DNA of 64,000 nucleotides from Chloroflexota bacterium (GCA_014338005.1 QUBZ01000003.1:20850-84849); one strand, 5' to 3'. Shown: positions 33,972 through 45,513, counted from the first letter of the stretch. Notes: generated from the letters alone by a model not told the origin. Made by a program: numbers and translations.

Positions 33972-35558
33972 ATGAAGGTGTATCCGCAAAAAAAGCAGAG
34001 GGTCGTTTGGATTCTGATGGTAGTAAACTTGCTTCGCAGACATGGTTTGTTCGGTTTGGTGCTGCTTTTGACGCTGCCGTTACTGGTGGTACGGCTGGCC
34101 GAGTTTCCGTATACATGGTATGACGAAGGCCTGAACCTAGCGACCGCGCGCACCCTGGCCGAAACCGGCCTGTACGCGCTGCCGTCAGCGGATGGGCTGC
34201 GGATCGCCGACCCGGCCATCCAGACCGGGCCACCGATTCTGGTGCCGCTGTCCTGGTTTTATACACTGTACGGGCCAAACCTGGAACTGGCGCGGCTGAC
34301 CATCGCCGTTACGGCGGTGCTGGCGCTGGTCGCCCTGTATGCGCTGGCCTACCGGCTGTATGGGGCGCTGCCGGCTTATCTGGCGGCGCTGTTCATCCTG
34401 GTTCTGCCGGGGGACTCGACGGCTAACTATATCATGATGAGCCGCCAGGTATTGGGCGAAATCCCGGCCATTTTGTGCATCGCGCTGGGGCTGCACCTGC
34501 TGCTAAGCGACCGGGCGCGGTCCCGGTCGTATCTGGCGGCGGGGCTGCTGTTTGGGCTGGCGATCACCATCAAATCACAGGTGCTGCTCATCCTGGCCGC
34601 ATCCACCGGCCTGTGGGCGCTGTACAGCCTGGCGCGATGCCCACAGGAAGGCCGCCGCTGGCTGCTGCTCGCCGGCGTGATGGGTATGGTTTACGGCCTG
34701 GATACGCTGTGGCGCGCGCAGATGGCCGGGCCGCAGTGGGCCGAAAATATGCAAACGCTGCGCGAAGGGGCGCTGATTCACATCATCCCGTTCCGCACGC
34801 TGCGTAACCTGCGCGAACTGAGCGTTTTATGGCGGCTGGCGCTGGCCGGGACGGTGCTGGGCGGCCTGCTGCTGGCACAGCGGCGCGACCCTGCCGCCGC
34901 GCCGGTTGGGGCGGGCGCGCGCCGCGTGCAGGGGTTTTTGCTGCTGTTCACGGCGCTGTGGATCGGCTGGTACGCTTTTGTGTCCATCGGCTGGCAGCGG
35001 TACAGCTTCATCGGCATGGTATTCGTGATGATCTTCCTGGCGTTTCTGGCGGCGCGGTGGTTGGAGCGGCGGTTCGGTACCCGGCTGAGTTATGTCGTTT
35101 TAACCGGGCTGTGCGGTCTCGCCATCGGCGCGCAGCATATCCCGGACATGTTTAACGACCGGCGCGGGGACGATTTTTTTGCGATGGCCGCGTTTGTGGA
35201 ATCCAACGTTGCGCCGGATGAGGTTGTGCTGACCTGGGAATGGCCGGTGCGCTACCTTACCGCCGGCAGTTTTGTTTATCCCGGCACGCGGGTCGCCAAT
35301 GCGATCACCGAATCCCTGTTTTTCAAACGCCCCTACGATTCAAAAGTGTTTAACTCCCTGGTGGCCTGCCCGGATTACGTGCTGCTGGGGTCGTTTAATG
35401 TGGACCGGCAGGTATTGACCGGCGCGCTGGAAGCCGCCGACCCGACTCCGATGTTTGAGCAGGGCGATTATGAACTGTACCGCATCCCGGCTGAAAACCT
35501 GCGCCATCTGCCGGACGGCACATGCGCGCTTAACCCGGCTATCCTACGGTCGAAGTAG
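33972..35558 (+). CDS. GT39/ArnT-like membrane glycosyltransferase
   Basis: A 528-residue integral membrane protein with about ten or eleven helices. The N-terminal loop after helix 1 has the acidic pair typical of GT-C enzymes, here TWYDEGLNLATARTL (D and E). A soluble C-terminal domain (about 405-528) ends the protein. It should transfer a sugar from a polyprenyl-phosphate donor on the outer face of the membrane; donor and acceptor are unknown. The frame is open further upstream, so a longer start (ATG 33891) cannot be excluded. Its 3' end overlaps the convergent HEAT-repeat gene by 20 bases. Confidence 0.8.
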   Translation: MKVYPQKKQRVVWILMVVNLLRRHGLFGLVLLLTLPLLVVRLAEFPYTWYDEGLNLATARTLAETGLYALPSADGLRIADPAIQTGPPILVPLSWFYTLYGPNLELARLTIAVTAVLALVALYALAYRLYGALPAYLAALFILVLPGDSTANYIMMSRQVLGEIPAILCIALGLHLLLSDRARSRSYLAAGLLFGLAITIKSQVLLILAASTGLWALYSLARCPQEGRRWLLLAGVMGMVYGLDTLWRAQMAGPQWAENMQTLREGALIHIIPFRTLRNLRELSVLWRLALAGTVLGGLLLAQRRDPAAAPVGAGARRVQGFLLLFTALWIGWYAFVSIGWQRYSFIGMVFVMIFLAFLAARWLERRFGTRLSYVVLTGLCGLAIGAQHIPDMFNDRRGDDFFAMAAFVESNVAPDEVVLTWEWPVRYLTAGSFVYPGTRVANAITESLFFKRPYDSKVFNSLVACPDYVLLGSFNVDRQVLTGALEAADPTPMFEQGDYELYRIPAENLRHLPDGTCALNPAILRSK

Positions 35559-36381
35559 GCTGGGTATCTTCCTCGTCGGCGGGCGCATCGGCTTCCAGTG
35601 GAGAGAGCGGGGCGGCAGGGGCCGGCGGTGATGCAGGGGTTTCCGGCGGGCTTGGGGGCGCTTCCGGCGCGGGCAAAAACAGCACCGGGTTAAGGGACGG
35701 CGGTTCGGCAGAAGCCAGGGCAATCAGGGCTTCCGGCGTGCCGATGCGTTTAAGCGCCGCCTGCGCCGTGCGGCGAACCAGCTCGGTCGAGTCGCTCAGG
35801 GCAGCCCGCAGCGGTTCGACGGCCCAATCGGCACTTAACTGGCCCAGCACCGCCGCCGCGTTGCGGCGCACGCGCCAGTCCGCGCTGCGGAGCGCGCCCA
35901 GCAGGGCCACTTCAATCGGGGCGCTTTCCAGCGCCAGCAGGGCTTCCGCCGCCGCCAGCCGAACGCGCCCCGGCAGATCGGTATTATGAAACACCAGCAC
36001 CAGCGCCTCGGCGGCGATTTTTTCCTTCAGCTCGCCCAAACGCCGGGCGGCGTAAATGATCCGTTCCGGCTGGCGGCTGTTAAGCTGGGCGATCAAACGA
36101 ACGACGCGGTTGTACTGGTCGGTGGGGCTGTCGCTGTCCTCCTCGATTTCCTGCTGGAAAAGCGCGTCCAGTGTGAGGATGAAGGCGGTTCGCACGTCGG
36201 TGATCTGTTCCTTGACCAGGGCAGCCTGTAAAGCCGGAATGGCGCTGCTGGCTCCCAGAGCGCGCAGCGCCGCTGCTGCCCGCCGGCGCACCGCCGGGGA
36301 GGGATGTTTGAGGGCCTCGATCAATCCTCGGATGTCAGATTTTGCTTGCAGTCGCCAGATGTCGGGTTGAAATTCGCTCAC
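35539..36381 (-). CDS. HEAT-repeat protein
   Basis: A 280-residue protein starting at GTG 36381. HEAT-like helical repeats cover about residues 15-225, with units such as LIEALKHPSPAVRRRAAAAL, LLGALRSADWRVRRNAAAVL and LRAALSDSTELVRRTAQAAL, then a Pro/Ala-rich acidic tail. Such repeats are protein-binding scaffolds, as in phycobilin lyase-like and PBS-lyase HEAT families. No catalytic motif is seen. It is divergent from the str operon. Confidence 0.85.
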   Translation of the reverse strand: MSEFQPDIWRLQAKSDIRGLIEALKHPSPAVRRRAAAALRALGASSAIPALQAALVKEQITDVRTAFILTLDALFQQEIEEDSDSPTDQYNRVVRLIAQLNSRQPERIIYAARRLGELKEKIAAEALVLVFHNTDLPGRVRLAAAEALLALESAPIEVALLGALRSADWRVRRNAAAVLGQLSADWAVEPLRAALSDSTELVRRTAQAALKRIGTPEALIALASAEPPSLNPVLFLPAPEAPPSPPETPASPPAPAAPLSPLEADAPADEEDTQPTSTVG

Positions 36382-36497
36382 AGCCGCCCTCTTCGCCCCA
36401 AATTTTGTACGGACATTGTAACATATAAAATCCCGCCTATTCGTAAAAGAATGCAAAAGACCGGGCGGTTTGTCCATGTTCCGGGCAAACCCGGCGC
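36382..36497. other. Intergenic region upstream of the HEAT-repeat gene
   Basis: The HEAT gene to rpsL gap is 338 bases in all. This left part holds AT-rich sequence with a minus-strand TACAAT near 36420, a possible -10 for the HEAT-repeat gene without a clear -35. The rest of the gap holds the str promoter and leader listed separately. Confidence 0.35.
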
Positions 36498-36526
36498 TTG
36501 ACACAGCCTACCGGAAATGTTACTAT
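36498..36526 (+). promoter_or_regulatory. Strong promoter of the ribosomal protein cluster
   Basis: TTGACA (36498-36503), a 17-base spacer and TACTAT (36521-36526), with an extended TGT just before the -10. Transcription should start near 36533, leaving a leader of about 187 bases before rpsL. Confidence 0.8.
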
Positions 36527-36532
36527 TTCAAC

Positions 36533-36719
36533 CCGCATAAGACGACGCGCAACCTCCCGAACCGAGGCAATACGGCGTCGAACTGAGCGAATTGGTGGCG
36601 AAAGCGTCTCGTATTGCGGGGCAGCTCGCCTTCGACCGAAGACGGATACGGGCGTTCTGCTGTTTAGATACGCCCGTTTGCATGTCCAAAAATGGATAGA
36701 TTGATTTTCGGAGAATGAT
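36533..36719 (+). promoter_or_regulatory. Structured 5' leader of rpsL
   Basis: Two long-range pairings are visible. GCAATACG (36567-36574) can pair with CGTATTGC (36610-36617), enclosing 35 bases. ACGGGCGT (36648-36655) pairs with ACGCCCGT (36670-36677), followed by TTTG. A free leader of this length with ordered stems is a candidate for ribosomal-protein autoregulation or attenuation. No known leader motif was recognised by eye. Confidence 0.5.
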
Positions 36720-37166
36720 ATGCCAACCATCAACCAGTTGGTTCGGAAGGGCCGCCGGGATAAAAAGAGCAAGACCAAAGCCCCGGCGCTGCAATATACG
36801 CTGAACGCCTTCACCCAGAAGCGCACCCGGCGGCGTAAGGGCGCGCCGCAAAAGCGGGGTGTCTGCACGGTGGTTAAAACCATGACGCCCAAAAAGCCGA
36901 ATTCCGCCCTGCGGAAAGTGGCGCGCGTCCGCCTGACCAACCAGATCGAGGTCACGGCGTACATCCCCGGCGAGGGACACAGCCTGCAAGAACACAGCGT
37001 GGTGCTGGTGCGCGGTGGCCGCGTGAAAGACCTGCCCGGCGTGCGCTACCACATCGTGCGCGGCACGCTGGATACCGACGGGGTGAAAAACCGCGAGCAG
37101 GGCCGCAGCAAATACGGCACCAAACGTCCGAAGGCCGGTGCTGCCGCTGGCGCGAAGAAGAAATAA
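36720..37166 (+). CDS. rpsL: Ribosomal protein S12
   Basis: A 148-residue S12, first gene of the cluster. The conserved decoding-centre segments [17 protein letters not shown] and [10 protein letters not shown] are intact, including the lysines that set streptomycin sensitivity. A basic C-terminal tail ([11 protein letters not shown]) makes it about 20 residues longer than the usual bacterial protein. SD GGAG lies 8 bases before the ATG. rpsG follows after 13 bases. Confidence 0.98.
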   Translation: MPTINQLVRKGRRDKKSKTKAPALQYTLNAFTQKRTRRRKGAPQKRGVCTVVKTMTPKKPNSALRKVARVRLTNQIEVTAYIPGEGHSLQEHSVVLVRGGRVKDLPGVRYHIVRGTLDTDGVKNREQGRSKYGTKRPKAGAAAGAKKK

Positions 37167-37179
37167 GCGAGGGTTTCTG

Positions 37180-37647
37180 ATGCCAAGACGATACCGCCCG
37201 ACCCGGCGTCCGGTGATGCCGGATCAAAAGTACAACAACGTGCTGCTGGCGATGTTAATTAATCGCATGATGTACGGCGGCAAAAAAAGCACCGCCCAGC
37301 AGTTGGCCTACAAGGCGCTCGATCTGATCGAGGAACGCGCCAAACGTGACCCGATTGAGGTGTTCGAGCAGGCGCTTCGCAACGTCACGCCCGCCGTCGA
37401 GGTTAAACCGATGCGCGTGGGCGGCTCGACCTATCAGGTTCCGGTGGAAGTGCCGACTTACCGGGCGCAAACGCTGGCGATGCGCTGGATTTTGGAAAAC
37501 GCGCGCAACCGGGGCGGGCGCAACATGGCGGAAAAACTGGCCGCCGAACTGATGGACGCCGCTTCGGGGCAGGGCGCTTCGATCAAAAAGAAGGATGATA
37601 CGCACCGTATGGCCGAGGCGAACCGCGCCTTCGCCCATTTTCGGTAA
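37180..37647 (+). CDS. rpsG: Ribosomal protein S7
   Basis: A 155-residue S7, the head-assembly protein of the 30S subunit that binds 16S rRNA at the 3' major domain. Recognised by VMPDQKYNNVLLAMLINRMMYGGKKS, VEVKPMRVGGSTYQVPVEV and the C-terminal KKDDTHRMAEANRAFAHFR. The length is normal. It is followed by a heptamer-type hairpin element and then fusA. Confidence 0.98.
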   Translation: MPRRYRPTRRPVMPDQKYNNVLLAMLINRMMYGGKKSTAQQLAYKALDLIEERAKRDPIEVFEQALRNVTPAVEVKPMRVGGSTYQVPVEVPTYRAQTLAMRWILENARNRGGRNMAEKLAAELMDAASGQGASIKKKDDTHRMAEANRAFAHFR

Positions 37648-37654
37648 CGAGGCC

Positions 37655-37757
37655 GTTAGCAATTAGCCATCAGCGCGCGGCGTGGAACACAAACCCGCGA
37701 CATTAGCGGAGACCGATGCAGAGGCCCTGCTAATCGCTAACAGCTAAGAGCTAATCT
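37655..37757. repeat. Heptamer inverted element (rpsG/fusA gap)
   Basis: The plus arm GTTAGCAATTAGCCATCAGC (37655-37674) pairs with the arm at 37729-37748; 16 of 20 positions are complementary and the mismatches fall at 7-base spacing. Minus-strand units of the right arm read AGCTCTT, AGCTGTT, AGCGATT. It fills the whole gap between the two genes. Confidence 0.8.
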
Positions 37758-37765
37758 GAGGATAC

Positions 37766-39877
37766 ATGGCGAAAAAAGCTGAAACCGTACTTGACCTGAA
37801 TAAAGTCCGCAACATCGGCATCATCGCCCACATTGACGCCGGTAAAACGACGACCACCGAGCGCGTGCTGTATTACACCGGCATGATTCACCGCGTCGGC
37901 GAGGTGCATGAAGGCGCGGCCACGACCGACTACATGGAGCAGGAACGCGAGCGCGGCATTACCATCACCGCCGCTGCCGTGACCGCCGGGTGGAAGGGGT
38001 ATCAGGTCAATATCATTGATACGCCCGGCCACGTGGATTTTACCGCCGAAGTGCAGCGCAGCCTGCGCGTGCTGGACGGCGGCGTGGTGGTCTTTGACGC
38101 GGTGGCCGGCGTCGAGCCGCAGTCGGAAACGGTCTGGCGGCAGGCCAACAATTACAACGTGCCGCGCATCTGTTTCGTCAACAAGATGGACCGGACGGGC
38201 GCGAACTTCTGGCGCTGCGTGGAGATGATCGTTGACCGCGTGAGCGGCAGCCCGGTTCCCATCCAGATGCCTTACGGCGAAGGGCCGGACTTCGGCGGCA
38301 TCATTGATCTCATCGAGATGAAGCTTATCACCTATGGCAACGACGAAGGCACGGATATTCAGGAACACCCCATCCCGGAAAGCTACCGCGAGCAGGCCGA
38401 AACCCGCCGCCAAGAGATGGTCGAAAAAATCGTCGAAAATGATGATTATCTGACCGAAAAGTACCTGATGGAGGATGAAGTCACCAACGACGAACTGCTG
38501 GGCGCGCTGCGTGCCGCGACCATCGCGGGCAAGGTGCATCCCGTGTTGTGCGGTTCGGCGCTCAAAAACAAGGGTGTCCAGTTGATGCTGGATAAAGTGG
38601 TGGAACTGCTGCCTTCGCCGCTGGATGTGCCGGCCATCAAAGGCACGCATCCCAAGACGGACGAGCCGCTGACGCGCGAAGCGTCCGACCATCAGCCGGT
38701 GGCGGCGCTGGTGTTCAAAATTCTGACCGACCCGTATGTTGGGCGGCTGGCTTTTTTCCGCGTGTATTCCGGAGTGGTGCGTTCCGGCTCTACCCTAATG
38801 AACAGCACCAAAGGCGAACGCGAGCGGGTGGGGCGCATTGTGCGGATGTTCGCCGACCGGCGCGAAGATGTGGAAGAAGTCCACGCCGGGGACATCGCCG
38901 CCATCCTGGGTTTGAAGGAAACCTTCACCGGGGATACGCTGTGCGACCCGAACAACCCCATTGTGCTGGAAAAAATCAGCTTCCCGGAGCCGGTGATCGA
39001 GCTGTCCATCGAGCCGAACAGCAAGGCTGACCAGGACAAAATGGGCATCGCCCTGCGCCGCCTGGCAGAAGAAGACCCGACTTTCAAGATCGAGGTGGAC
39101 GACAAACTCGGCCAGACCAAAATCAAGGGCATGGGCGAGCTGCACTTGGAGGTGCTGGTAGACCGTATGCTGCGCGAGTTCGGCGTGCAGGCGACGGTGG
39201 GCCGCCCGCGCGTGGCCTACCGGGAAACCATCACCCGCAGCGTGCGCCAGGACACGACCTTCAAGCGGCAGACCGGCGGCTCCGGCCAGTACGCGCGGGT
39301 GGTGTTCGAGTTCGAGCCGCTGACGGATGAAGACCGCAAGCTGCTGCCTCCCGGCGAGGATTTCCTGTTCGTAGACGCTATCAAGGGCGGCGCGATTCCG
39401 AAAGAGTTCATCCCGGCGGCGCGCAACGGCGTGCGGGATGCGCTGCAAGGCGGCGTGGTGGCCGGTTATCCGCTGGTGGGCATTAAAGCTACCCTGGTAG
39501 ACGGCGCTTTCCACGAAGTGGACTCCAGCGAAATGGCGTTTAAGGTGGCCGGTTCGATGTGCCTGAAGGAAGGCGCGCACCGCGCCGGGCCGGTGCTGCT
39601 GGAGCCGACCATGAAGGTTGAAGTCGTCGTGCCGGAGGACTACACCGGGACGGTCGTCGGCGACCTGTCGGCGCGGCGGGGGACGATTGTGGGCATGGAG
39701 CCGCGCGGCGCGGGGACAACTTCGGTGCGGGCGACCGTGCCGCTGGGCGAGATGTTTGGGTATGCCACCCAACTGCGGAATATGACGCAGGGACGCGGCA
39801 GCTTTACGATGGAGTTTGAGCGATACGCCATCGCGCCGCAGAACATCGCGGACGAGGTAGTCAAGGGCACTCGCTAG
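37766..39877 (+). CDS. fusA: Elongation factor G
   Basis: A 703-residue translocation GTPase. G1 is [14 protein letters not shown]2 [10 protein letters not shown]3 [10 protein letters not shown]4 NKMD and G5 near GSALKNKG. Domains II-V follow with normal length. It moves tRNA and mRNA through the ribosome and works with RRF in recycling. It stands in the usual str order after rpsG. Confidence 0.98.
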   Translation: MAKKAETVLDLNKVRNIGIIAHIDAGKTTTTERVLYYTGMIHRVGEVHEGAATTDYMEQERERGITITAAAVTAGWKGYQVNIIDTPGHVDFTAEVQRSLRVLDGGVVVFDAVAGVEPQSETVWRQANNYNVPRICFVNKMDRTGANFWRCVEMIVDRVSGSPVPIQMPYGEGPDFGGIIDLIEMKLITYGNDEGTDIQEHPIPESYREQAETRRQEMVEKIVENDDYLTEKYLMEDEVTNDELLGALRAATIAGKVHPVLCGSALKNKGVQLMLDKVVELLPSPLDVPAIKGTHPKTDEPLTREASDHQPVAALVFKILTDPYVGRLAFFRVYSGVVRSGSTLMNSTKGERERVGRIVRMFADRREDVEEVHAGDIAAILGLKETFTGDTLCDPNNPIVLEKISFPEPVIELSIEPNSKADQDKMGIALRRLAEEDPTFKIEVDDKLGQTKIKGMGELHLEVLVDRMLREFGVQATVGRPRVAYRETITRSVRQDTTFKRQTGGSGQYARVVFEFEPLTDEDRKLLPPGEDFLFVDAIKGGAIPKEFIPAARNGVRDALQGGVVAGYPLVGIKATLVDGAFHEVDSSEMAFKVAGSMCLKEGAHRAGPVLLEPTMKVEVVVPEDYTGTVVGDLSARRGTIVGMEPRGAGTTSVRATVPLGEMFGYATQLRNMTQGRGSFTMEFERYAIAPQNIADEVVKGTR

Positions 39878-39896
39878 AGCAGGATAATTTCCGGCG

Positions 39897-39914
39897 GGGC
39901 GCGCCATCGCGCCC
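39897..39914 (+). terminator. GC-rich hairpin between fusA and tuf
   Basis: GGGCGCG - CCAT - CGCGCCC, a 7-bp all-GC stem followed by TTATCA. There is no strong U-run. It may cause partial termination or act as an mRNA processing or stability site before tuf. Confidence 0.4.
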
Positions 39915-39972
39915 TTATCAAAAACAGCAAAAACGTCTGAGTGTTAAGCCAGAGGAAAAGGATAGAGTCACA

Positions 39973-41163
<1,191 letters not shown>

Positions 41164-41186
41164 CACCAGAGTATATCCGGTTAATC

Positions 41187-41217
41187 GTAGGGGGCGGGTT
41201 TTGAAACCCGCCCCTAC
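41187..41217. repeat. Palindromic repeat (tuf/rpsJ gap)
   Basis: GTAGGGGGCGGGTTT facing AAACCCGCCCCTAC, a 14-bp near-perfect stem with one bulged G and a minimal loop. A degenerate relative forms the terminator at 54074-54102 (GGGTGGGTTT/AAACCTGCCC), and a partial CCCGCCCCTAC occurs near 57597. It is probably an interspersed palindrome that can also act as a terminator or processing site. Confidence 0.7.
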
Positions 41218-41245
41218 ACACGCCGGACTTCTTATCGAGGACACT

Positions 41246-41551
41246 ATGGTACGAAATAAAATTCGCATCTGGCTGAAGGCGTATGACCACCGGGTTTTAG
41301 ACCAGTCGGTGCAGCGCATCGTGGAAACGGCAGAACGCACCGGGGCGCGGGTGGTCGGGCCGGTGCCGCTGCCGACCCGCATCGAGCGGTTTACGGTGCG
41401 GCGCAGCCCGTTTATTGATAAGGACTCCCAGGAGCATTTTGAAATCCGCACGCATAAAAGGCTCGTGGATGTCCTCGACCCGGACAGCAAGACGATTGAT
41501 GCGCTGATGCGCCTGAATCTGCCAGCAGGCGTGGATATTGTCGTGAAGTAG
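41246..41551 (+). CDS. rpsJ: Ribosomal protein S10
   Basis: A 101-residue S10 (NusE), a 30S head protein and transcription antitermination factor. Recognised by [31 protein letters not shown], and the loop [13 protein letters not shown]. The start ATG follows CGAGGACACT. The length is normal. Confidence 0.97.
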   Translation: MVRNKIRIWLKAYDHRVLDQSVQRIVETAERTGARVVGPVPLPTRIERFTVRRSPFIDKDSQEHFEIRTHKRLVDVLDPDSKTIDALMRLNLPAGVDIVVK

Positions 41552-41668
41552 AGGGCGTATGCGGGCGTGGGAACGGCGTCCGCCGCTGCGCAACTGAGAG
41601 CTGATGAAGGCGCCGGTGAAGCGTGTCTGGTGAGACGTGTCTCCGCCTCCTTCAGGGAAAGGCAACAG

Positions 41669-42310
41669 ATGATGAAGGGCATTATCGGTAAAAAAGTGGG
41701 CATGACCCAGATCTTCGATGAAAACGGGGATGTCATCCCTGTGACGGTGATTCAGGCCGGCCCGTGTTACGTAACGCAAATCCGCTCGGCGGAAAAAGAC
41801 GGTTACACCGCCGTACAGATCGGGTTTGGGGAAACCAAACCGCAGCGCCTGACCAAAGGCCAGCTCGGCCACTTGCAGCGCAACAGCCTGCCCGCCCTGC
41901 GCCACCTGCGGGAGTTCCGGGTGCGGGATGGTGAAGTAGACGTTGCGGAGGGGGAAACCATCAAGGCGGACGTATTCGCCAAAGGCGAGCGCGTGGATGT
42001 CATCGGCGTCAGCAAGGGGCGCGGGTATCAGGGCGGCATCAAACGCCACAACTTCAACCGCCAGCCCAAAACACACGGCGCTTCTGACCGGACGCGCGCG
42101 CCCGGTTCGGCGGGCGCCAACACCTATCCGGGGCGCACGCTTAAAGGCAAGCGTTATCCGGGGCATATGGGTTCGGAGCGCGTGACGATAGAAAACCTGG
42201 AAGTGGTCGTGGTGGACGCGGATAAAAACCTGCTCGCCGTCAGAGGCTCGATTCCCGGCGCCAACGGCGGCATCGTCATGATTAAACCGGCGCGGGTGCG
42301 GCGGGGTTAA
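41669..42310 (+). CDS. rplC: Ribosomal protein L3
   Basis: A 213-residue L3 beginning MMKGIIGKKVGMTQIFDE. The internal loop that reaches the peptidyl-transferase centre is present (NRQPKTHGASDRTRAPGS), followed by KRYPGHMGSERVT. SD AGGGAAAGG supports the ATG at 41669 or 41672. The frame is open upstream, but those codons do not match any L3, so the longer form is not used. Confidence 0.97.
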   Translation: MMKGIIGKKVGMTQIFDENGDVIPVTVIQAGPCYVTQIRSAEKDGYTAVQIGFGETKPQRLTKGQLGHLQRNSLPALRHLREFRVRDGEVDVAEGETIKADVFAKGERVDVIGVSKGRGYQGGIKRHNFNRQPKTHGASDRTRAPGSAGANTYPGRTLKGKRYPGHMGSERVTIENLEVVVVDADKNLLAVRGSIPGANGGIVMIKPARVRRG

Positions 42311-42330
42311 GGCGAGAGGAGCGAGTCACC

Positions 42331-42975
42331 ATGCAAGTTCCCGTGATAAACGTCAGCGGCCAACAGGTCAGCACGATAGACCTGCCCGCCGATATTTTTG
42401 AAGTGGAAGTGAATACCGGGCTGATGCACCAGGCTTACGTGCGCCAGATGGCGAACGCCCGCCTGGGGACGCACAGCACGCAGCGGCGCGGCGAAGTGAG
42501 CCGCACGTCGGCCAAGTGGTATCGCCAAAAAGGGACCGGGCGCGCCCGTCACGGCTCGCGGGATGCCACGCAGTTCGTGGGCGGCGGTCGTCCGAAAGGC
42601 CCCAAGCCGCACAAGCATACCAAAGACATGCCCAGGAAGATGCGCCGGCAGGCCATCCGCTGCACACTCAGCGCGCTGGCGCGCGATAACCAACTGGTAT
42701 TCGTAGACCGGCTGGCGCTTGAGTCGCCCAGGACCAAACAGATGCAGCAAGCACTGGCGGCCATCGTCGGCGCGGATACGTCGGCGCTGGTGCTGCTGGC
42801 CGAACGCAACGAAAACGTGGAGCGCAGCATCAGCAACCTGGAGAACGCGCAGTATTTACGGGCCAGCTATCTAAACGTGCGCGACCTGTTGAAATTCGAT
42901 AAGGTGGTCGTGCCGCTGGACGCGCTGGAAGTGATTAAGTCCATTTGGGGACGGGAGGAGCGCGACAATGGCTGA
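42331..42975 (+). CDS. rplD: Ribosomal protein L4
   Basis: A 214-residue L4. The long exit-tunnel loop is visible ([26 protein letters not shown] ... [18 protein letters not shown], in two parts). In E. coli L4 also regulates the S10 operon; whether it does here is unknown. Its end overlaps rplW by 8 bases. Confidence 0.97.
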   Translation: MQVPVINVSGQQVSTIDLPADIFEVEVNTGLMHQAYVRQMANARLGTHSTQRRGEVSRTSAKWYRQKGTGRARHGSRDATQFVGGGRPKGPKPHKHTKDMPRKMRRQAIRCTLSALARDNQLVFVDRLALESPRTKQMQQALAAIVGADTSALVLLAERNENVERSISNLENAQYLRASYLNVRDLLKFDKVVVPLDALEVIKSIWGREERDNG

Positions 42976-43270
42976 ACTGCACCCCTATGACGTGATTATC
43001 CGCCCGGTCGTTACCGAAAAGTCAAGTGTTCAGTCGGAAGAACTCAATCAATACGTGTTCGAGGTTCACCCGGACGCCAACAAGATTCAGATCAAAGAGG
43101 CGGTCGAACTGGTGTTCCCGAACGACGTGAAGGTTGCGAAAGTGCGAACAATGGTGATGCCTGCCAAACGCGGGCAGCGTGGCCGCCGGTGGTATCTGCG
43201 CGCGCGGCAGTGGAAAAAAGCCATTGTGACGCTGGAAGCCGGCCATAAGATTGAGCTGTTCAACCTGTAG
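42968..43270 (+). CDS. rplW: Ribosomal protein L23
   Basis: A 100-residue L23 beginning [18 protein letters not shown] and ending with a [18 protein letters not shown] stretch. It lies at the exit-tunnel rim and forms the docking site for trigger factor and SRP. It overlaps the end of rplD, so translation is probably coupled. Confidence 0.97.
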   Translation: MAELHPYDVIIRPVVTEKSSVQSEELNQYVFEVHPDANKIQIKEAVELVFPNDVKVAKVRTMVMPAKRGQRGRRWYLRARQWKKAIVTLEAGHKIELFNL

Positions 43271-43284
43271 GTGGGGTGATTATT

Positions 43285-44118
43285 ATGCCGGTTAAAGTCT
43301 ACAAGCCCACCTCGGCAGGCCGCCGAGGGATGACGGGCCACACGTTTGAAGAGATCACCACGTCACGACCGGAATGGTCGCTGACGGAGCCAATCCGCAA
43401 AAAAGGCGGGCGCAACAACCAGGGCAAAATCACCGTGCGGCATCGCGGCGGCGGCCACAAGCGGCGCTACCGCATCATAGATTTCAAGCGCAACAAGTTT
43501 GACAGCCCGGCGGAAGTGCTGTCTATCGAATACGACCCGAACCGCTCGGCGCGGATTGCCCTGGTGCAGTACGAAGACGGCGAACGCCGCTACATCATCG
43601 CCCCGCTGGGGCTGAAGGTGGGCGACCGGGTAGCCAACGGCGACCTGGCCGAACTGCGGGTGGGCGACGCGCTGCCGATCCGGGAGATTCCGGTCGGCAC
43701 GCTGATCCACAATATCGAATTCGCGCCCGGCCAGGGCGGGCAGATCGCGCGGTCGGCGGGCGTTTCGGCGCAGCTGCTGGCGAAGGAAGGCGCTTATGCC
43801 CAGGTGCGGATGCCCAGCGGCGAGGTGCGGCTGGTGCATGACCGCTGCATGGCGACCATCGGCCAGGTGGGCAACACCGATCACGGCAATATCAAGCTGG
43901 GCAAGGCCGGGCGGCGGCGCTGGCTGGGCTGGCGGCCAACGGTGCGCGGCAGCGCGATGGACCCCGGCAGCCACCCGCACGGCGGTGGCGAAGGCCGGTC
44001 GCCAATCGGTATGGCCGGGCCGAAAACGCCCTGGGGCAAACCGGCGTTGGGCAAACGCACGCGCGTTAACCGCCGTACCGACCGCTTCATCGTCCGGCGG
44101 CGCGGCGGGGGCCGCTAA
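43285..44118 (+). CDS. rplB: Ribosomal protein L2
   Basis: A 277-residue L2 with the SH3-like and RNA-binding motifs: [31 protein letters not shown], and the conserved C-terminal [13 protein letters not shown] loop (His near the peptidyl-transferase centre) ending [11 protein letters not shown]. The ATG at 43285 has SD GGTGGGG 8 bases upstream; the GTG at 43276 is too close to the SD. Confidence 0.98.
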   Translation: MPVKVYKPTSAGRRGMTGHTFEEITTSRPEWSLTEPIRKKGGRNNQGKITVRHRGGGHKRRYRIIDFKRNKFDSPAEVLSIEYDPNRSARIALVQYEDGERRYIIAPLGLKVGDRVANGDLAELRVGDALPIREIPVGTLIHNIEFAPGQGGQIARSAGVSAQLLAKEGAYAQVRMPSGEVRLVHDRCMATIGQVGNTDHGNIKLGKAGRRRWLGWRPTVRGSAMDPGSHPHGGGEGRSPIGMAGPKTPWGKPALGKRTRVNRRTDRFIVRRRGGGR

Positions 44119-44207
44119 AACGTGCCGGGCGCTGGAAGGCAGGCCGTCTGTGCCGGCTGTTACAGCGCCGGCCAATCGCTAACTGCTGAGAGCAGAGGTA
44201 GGAAACG

Positions 44208-44477
44208 ATGTCACGCTCATTAAAGAAGGGGCCGTTTATAGACCCCAAGCTGCTGAGAAAAATCGAAAAGTTAAACGCGGACAATAAAAAAGTGGTCATC
44301 CGCACCTGGAGCCGCGCCAGTACGATCTTCCCGCAGATGGTCGGCCACACCATCGCCATCCATGATGGCCGCCGCCATGTGCCGATTTACATCACCGAAA
44401 ACATGGTCGGCCACAAGCTGGGCGAGTTCGCGCCGACGCGCACCTATCGCGGCCATCTGGTCGAGAAGAAGAAATAG
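44208..44477 (+). CDS. rpsS: Ribosomal protein S19
   Basis: An 89-residue S19 beginning [16 protein letters not shown], with [20 protein letters not shown] and [16 protein letters not shown]. It is a 30S head protein near the A-site finger. The gap after rplB holds a short GCCGGC-based hairpin and an AATCGCTAACTGCTGAG stretch with heptamer-like spacing. Confidence 0.97.
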   Translation: MSRSLKKGPFIDPKLLRKIEKLNADNKKVVIRTWSRASTIFPQMVGHTIAIHDGRRHVPIYITENMVGHKLGEFAPTRTYRGHLVEKKK

Positions 44478-44486
44478 GAGGCCGTG

Positions 44487-44831
44487 ATGGACGTGCGAGC
44501 AAGAACCACCTCCCTGTTGATTTCGCCGCGCAAGCTGCGGCTGGTGATTGACCAGGTGCGCGGCATGGGGGCGAAACAGGCGGCCACCGTGCTGGAATAT
44601 ATGCCGAAAAAAGGCGCCAAACTGGTGCGTAAGACGCTGCTTTCGGCGATGGCTAATGCTGAGGCAAATCACGATCTGAACCCGGACGATCTGTATGTGA
44701 AGAGCATCACCGCCGACGAAGGCCCGCGTTTAAAACGTGTGAAGGCCGGGGCGCGGGGACGCTACAAACCGCGCGTGCGGCGTATGGCGCACGTGACGGT
44801 CGTCCTGGCCGAGCGAGAGGGGGCATCGTAA
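44487..44831 (+). CDS. rplV: Ribosomal protein L22
   Basis: A 114-residue L22. Recognised by [15 protein letters not shown] and the tunnel beta-hairpin ([20 protein letters not shown]). The ATG at 44487 has SD AGGAGG 5 bases upstream, preferred over the GTG at 44484. rpsC starts one base after its stop. Confidence 0.97.
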   Translation: MDVRARTTSLLISPRKLRLVIDQVRGMGAKQAATVLEYMPKKGAKLVRKTLLSAMANAEANHDLNPDDLYVKSITADEGPRLKRVKAGARGRYKPRVRRMAHVTVVLAEREGAS

Positions 44832-44832
44832 C

Positions 44833-45513
44833 ATGGGACGCAAAGTACATCCCGTCGGCTTCCGCCTGAAGATCAACCGCGATTGGGACGCGCGCTGGTA
44901 CGCCGAAGGGCAGCGGTATACCGACCTGCTGCAAGAGGATTTCGCCATTCGCCGCTACATCAAAGAAAAGGGCGCGCGCGCGGGGGTTTCCCGCGTGGAG
45001 ATCGAGCGGTATCCCAACCAGCTGCTGGTGAACATTCACACAGCGCGTCCGGGCATTTTGATCGGGCGCAAGGGCGAGGCGGTTAAAGAGCTGCGGACGG
45101 GGCTGGAACAACTGCTGGGCAGCGAGGCGAAGGTCAAGGTTGAAGTGACCGAAATTGACAAGCCAGACCTGGACTCGCAGTTAGTGGCGGAAAATATCGT
45201 GGATCAGTTGGAGCGGCGCATCGGCCACAGCCGGGCGATCAAACGCGCCATCAGCCAGGCCATGCGCCAGGGCGCGCAGGGCATCAAAATCGAGGTGAGC
45301 GGGCGGCTGGCCGGGGCGGACATGGCGCGGCGCGAATGGGCCAGCGAAGGCCGCGTGCCGCGTTCGACGCTGCGCGCCGACATTGACTACGGCAAGGCGG
45401 AGGCGCTGACGACCTTCGGGCGCATCGGCGTGAAGGTGTGGATTTACAAGGGCGAAGTGCTGCGCGAAGAAAAACCCGCCGAGCCGAAGAAGGACGTATA
45501 CGTTAGCCCGTAA
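44833..45513 (+). CDS. rpsC: Ribosomal protein S3
   Basis: A 226-residue S3. It has a KH-type RNA-binding domain ([21 protein letters not shown] near residue 78) and a C-terminal S3 domain ([16 protein letters not shown]). It sits at the mRNA entry tunnel. The length is normal and the start is [15 protein letters not shown], as in most bacteria. Confidence 0.98.
   Translation: MGRKVHPVGFRLKINRDWDARWYAEGQRYTDLLQEDFAIRRYIKEKGARAGVSRVEIERYPNQLLVNIHTARPGILIGRKGEAVKELRTGLEQLLGSEAKVKVEVTEIDKPDLDSQLVAENIVDQLERRIGHSRAIKRAISQAMRQGAQGIKIEVSGRLAGADMARREWASEGRVPRSTLRADIDYGKAEALTTFGRIGVKVWIYKGEVLREEKPAEPKKDVYVSP

Noticed and set aside
41187..41217. The tuf/rpsJ palindrome as a simple terminator.
   Set aside because: It lacks a U-run on either strand (CTACACA follows), so it is listed as a repeat; the related sequence at 54074 does have the U-run.
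41552..41668. A possible regulatory RNA or extended L3 start in the rpsJ/rplC gap.
   Set aside because: The frame is open, but no L3 homology lies upstream of the ATGs and no clear stem is visible.
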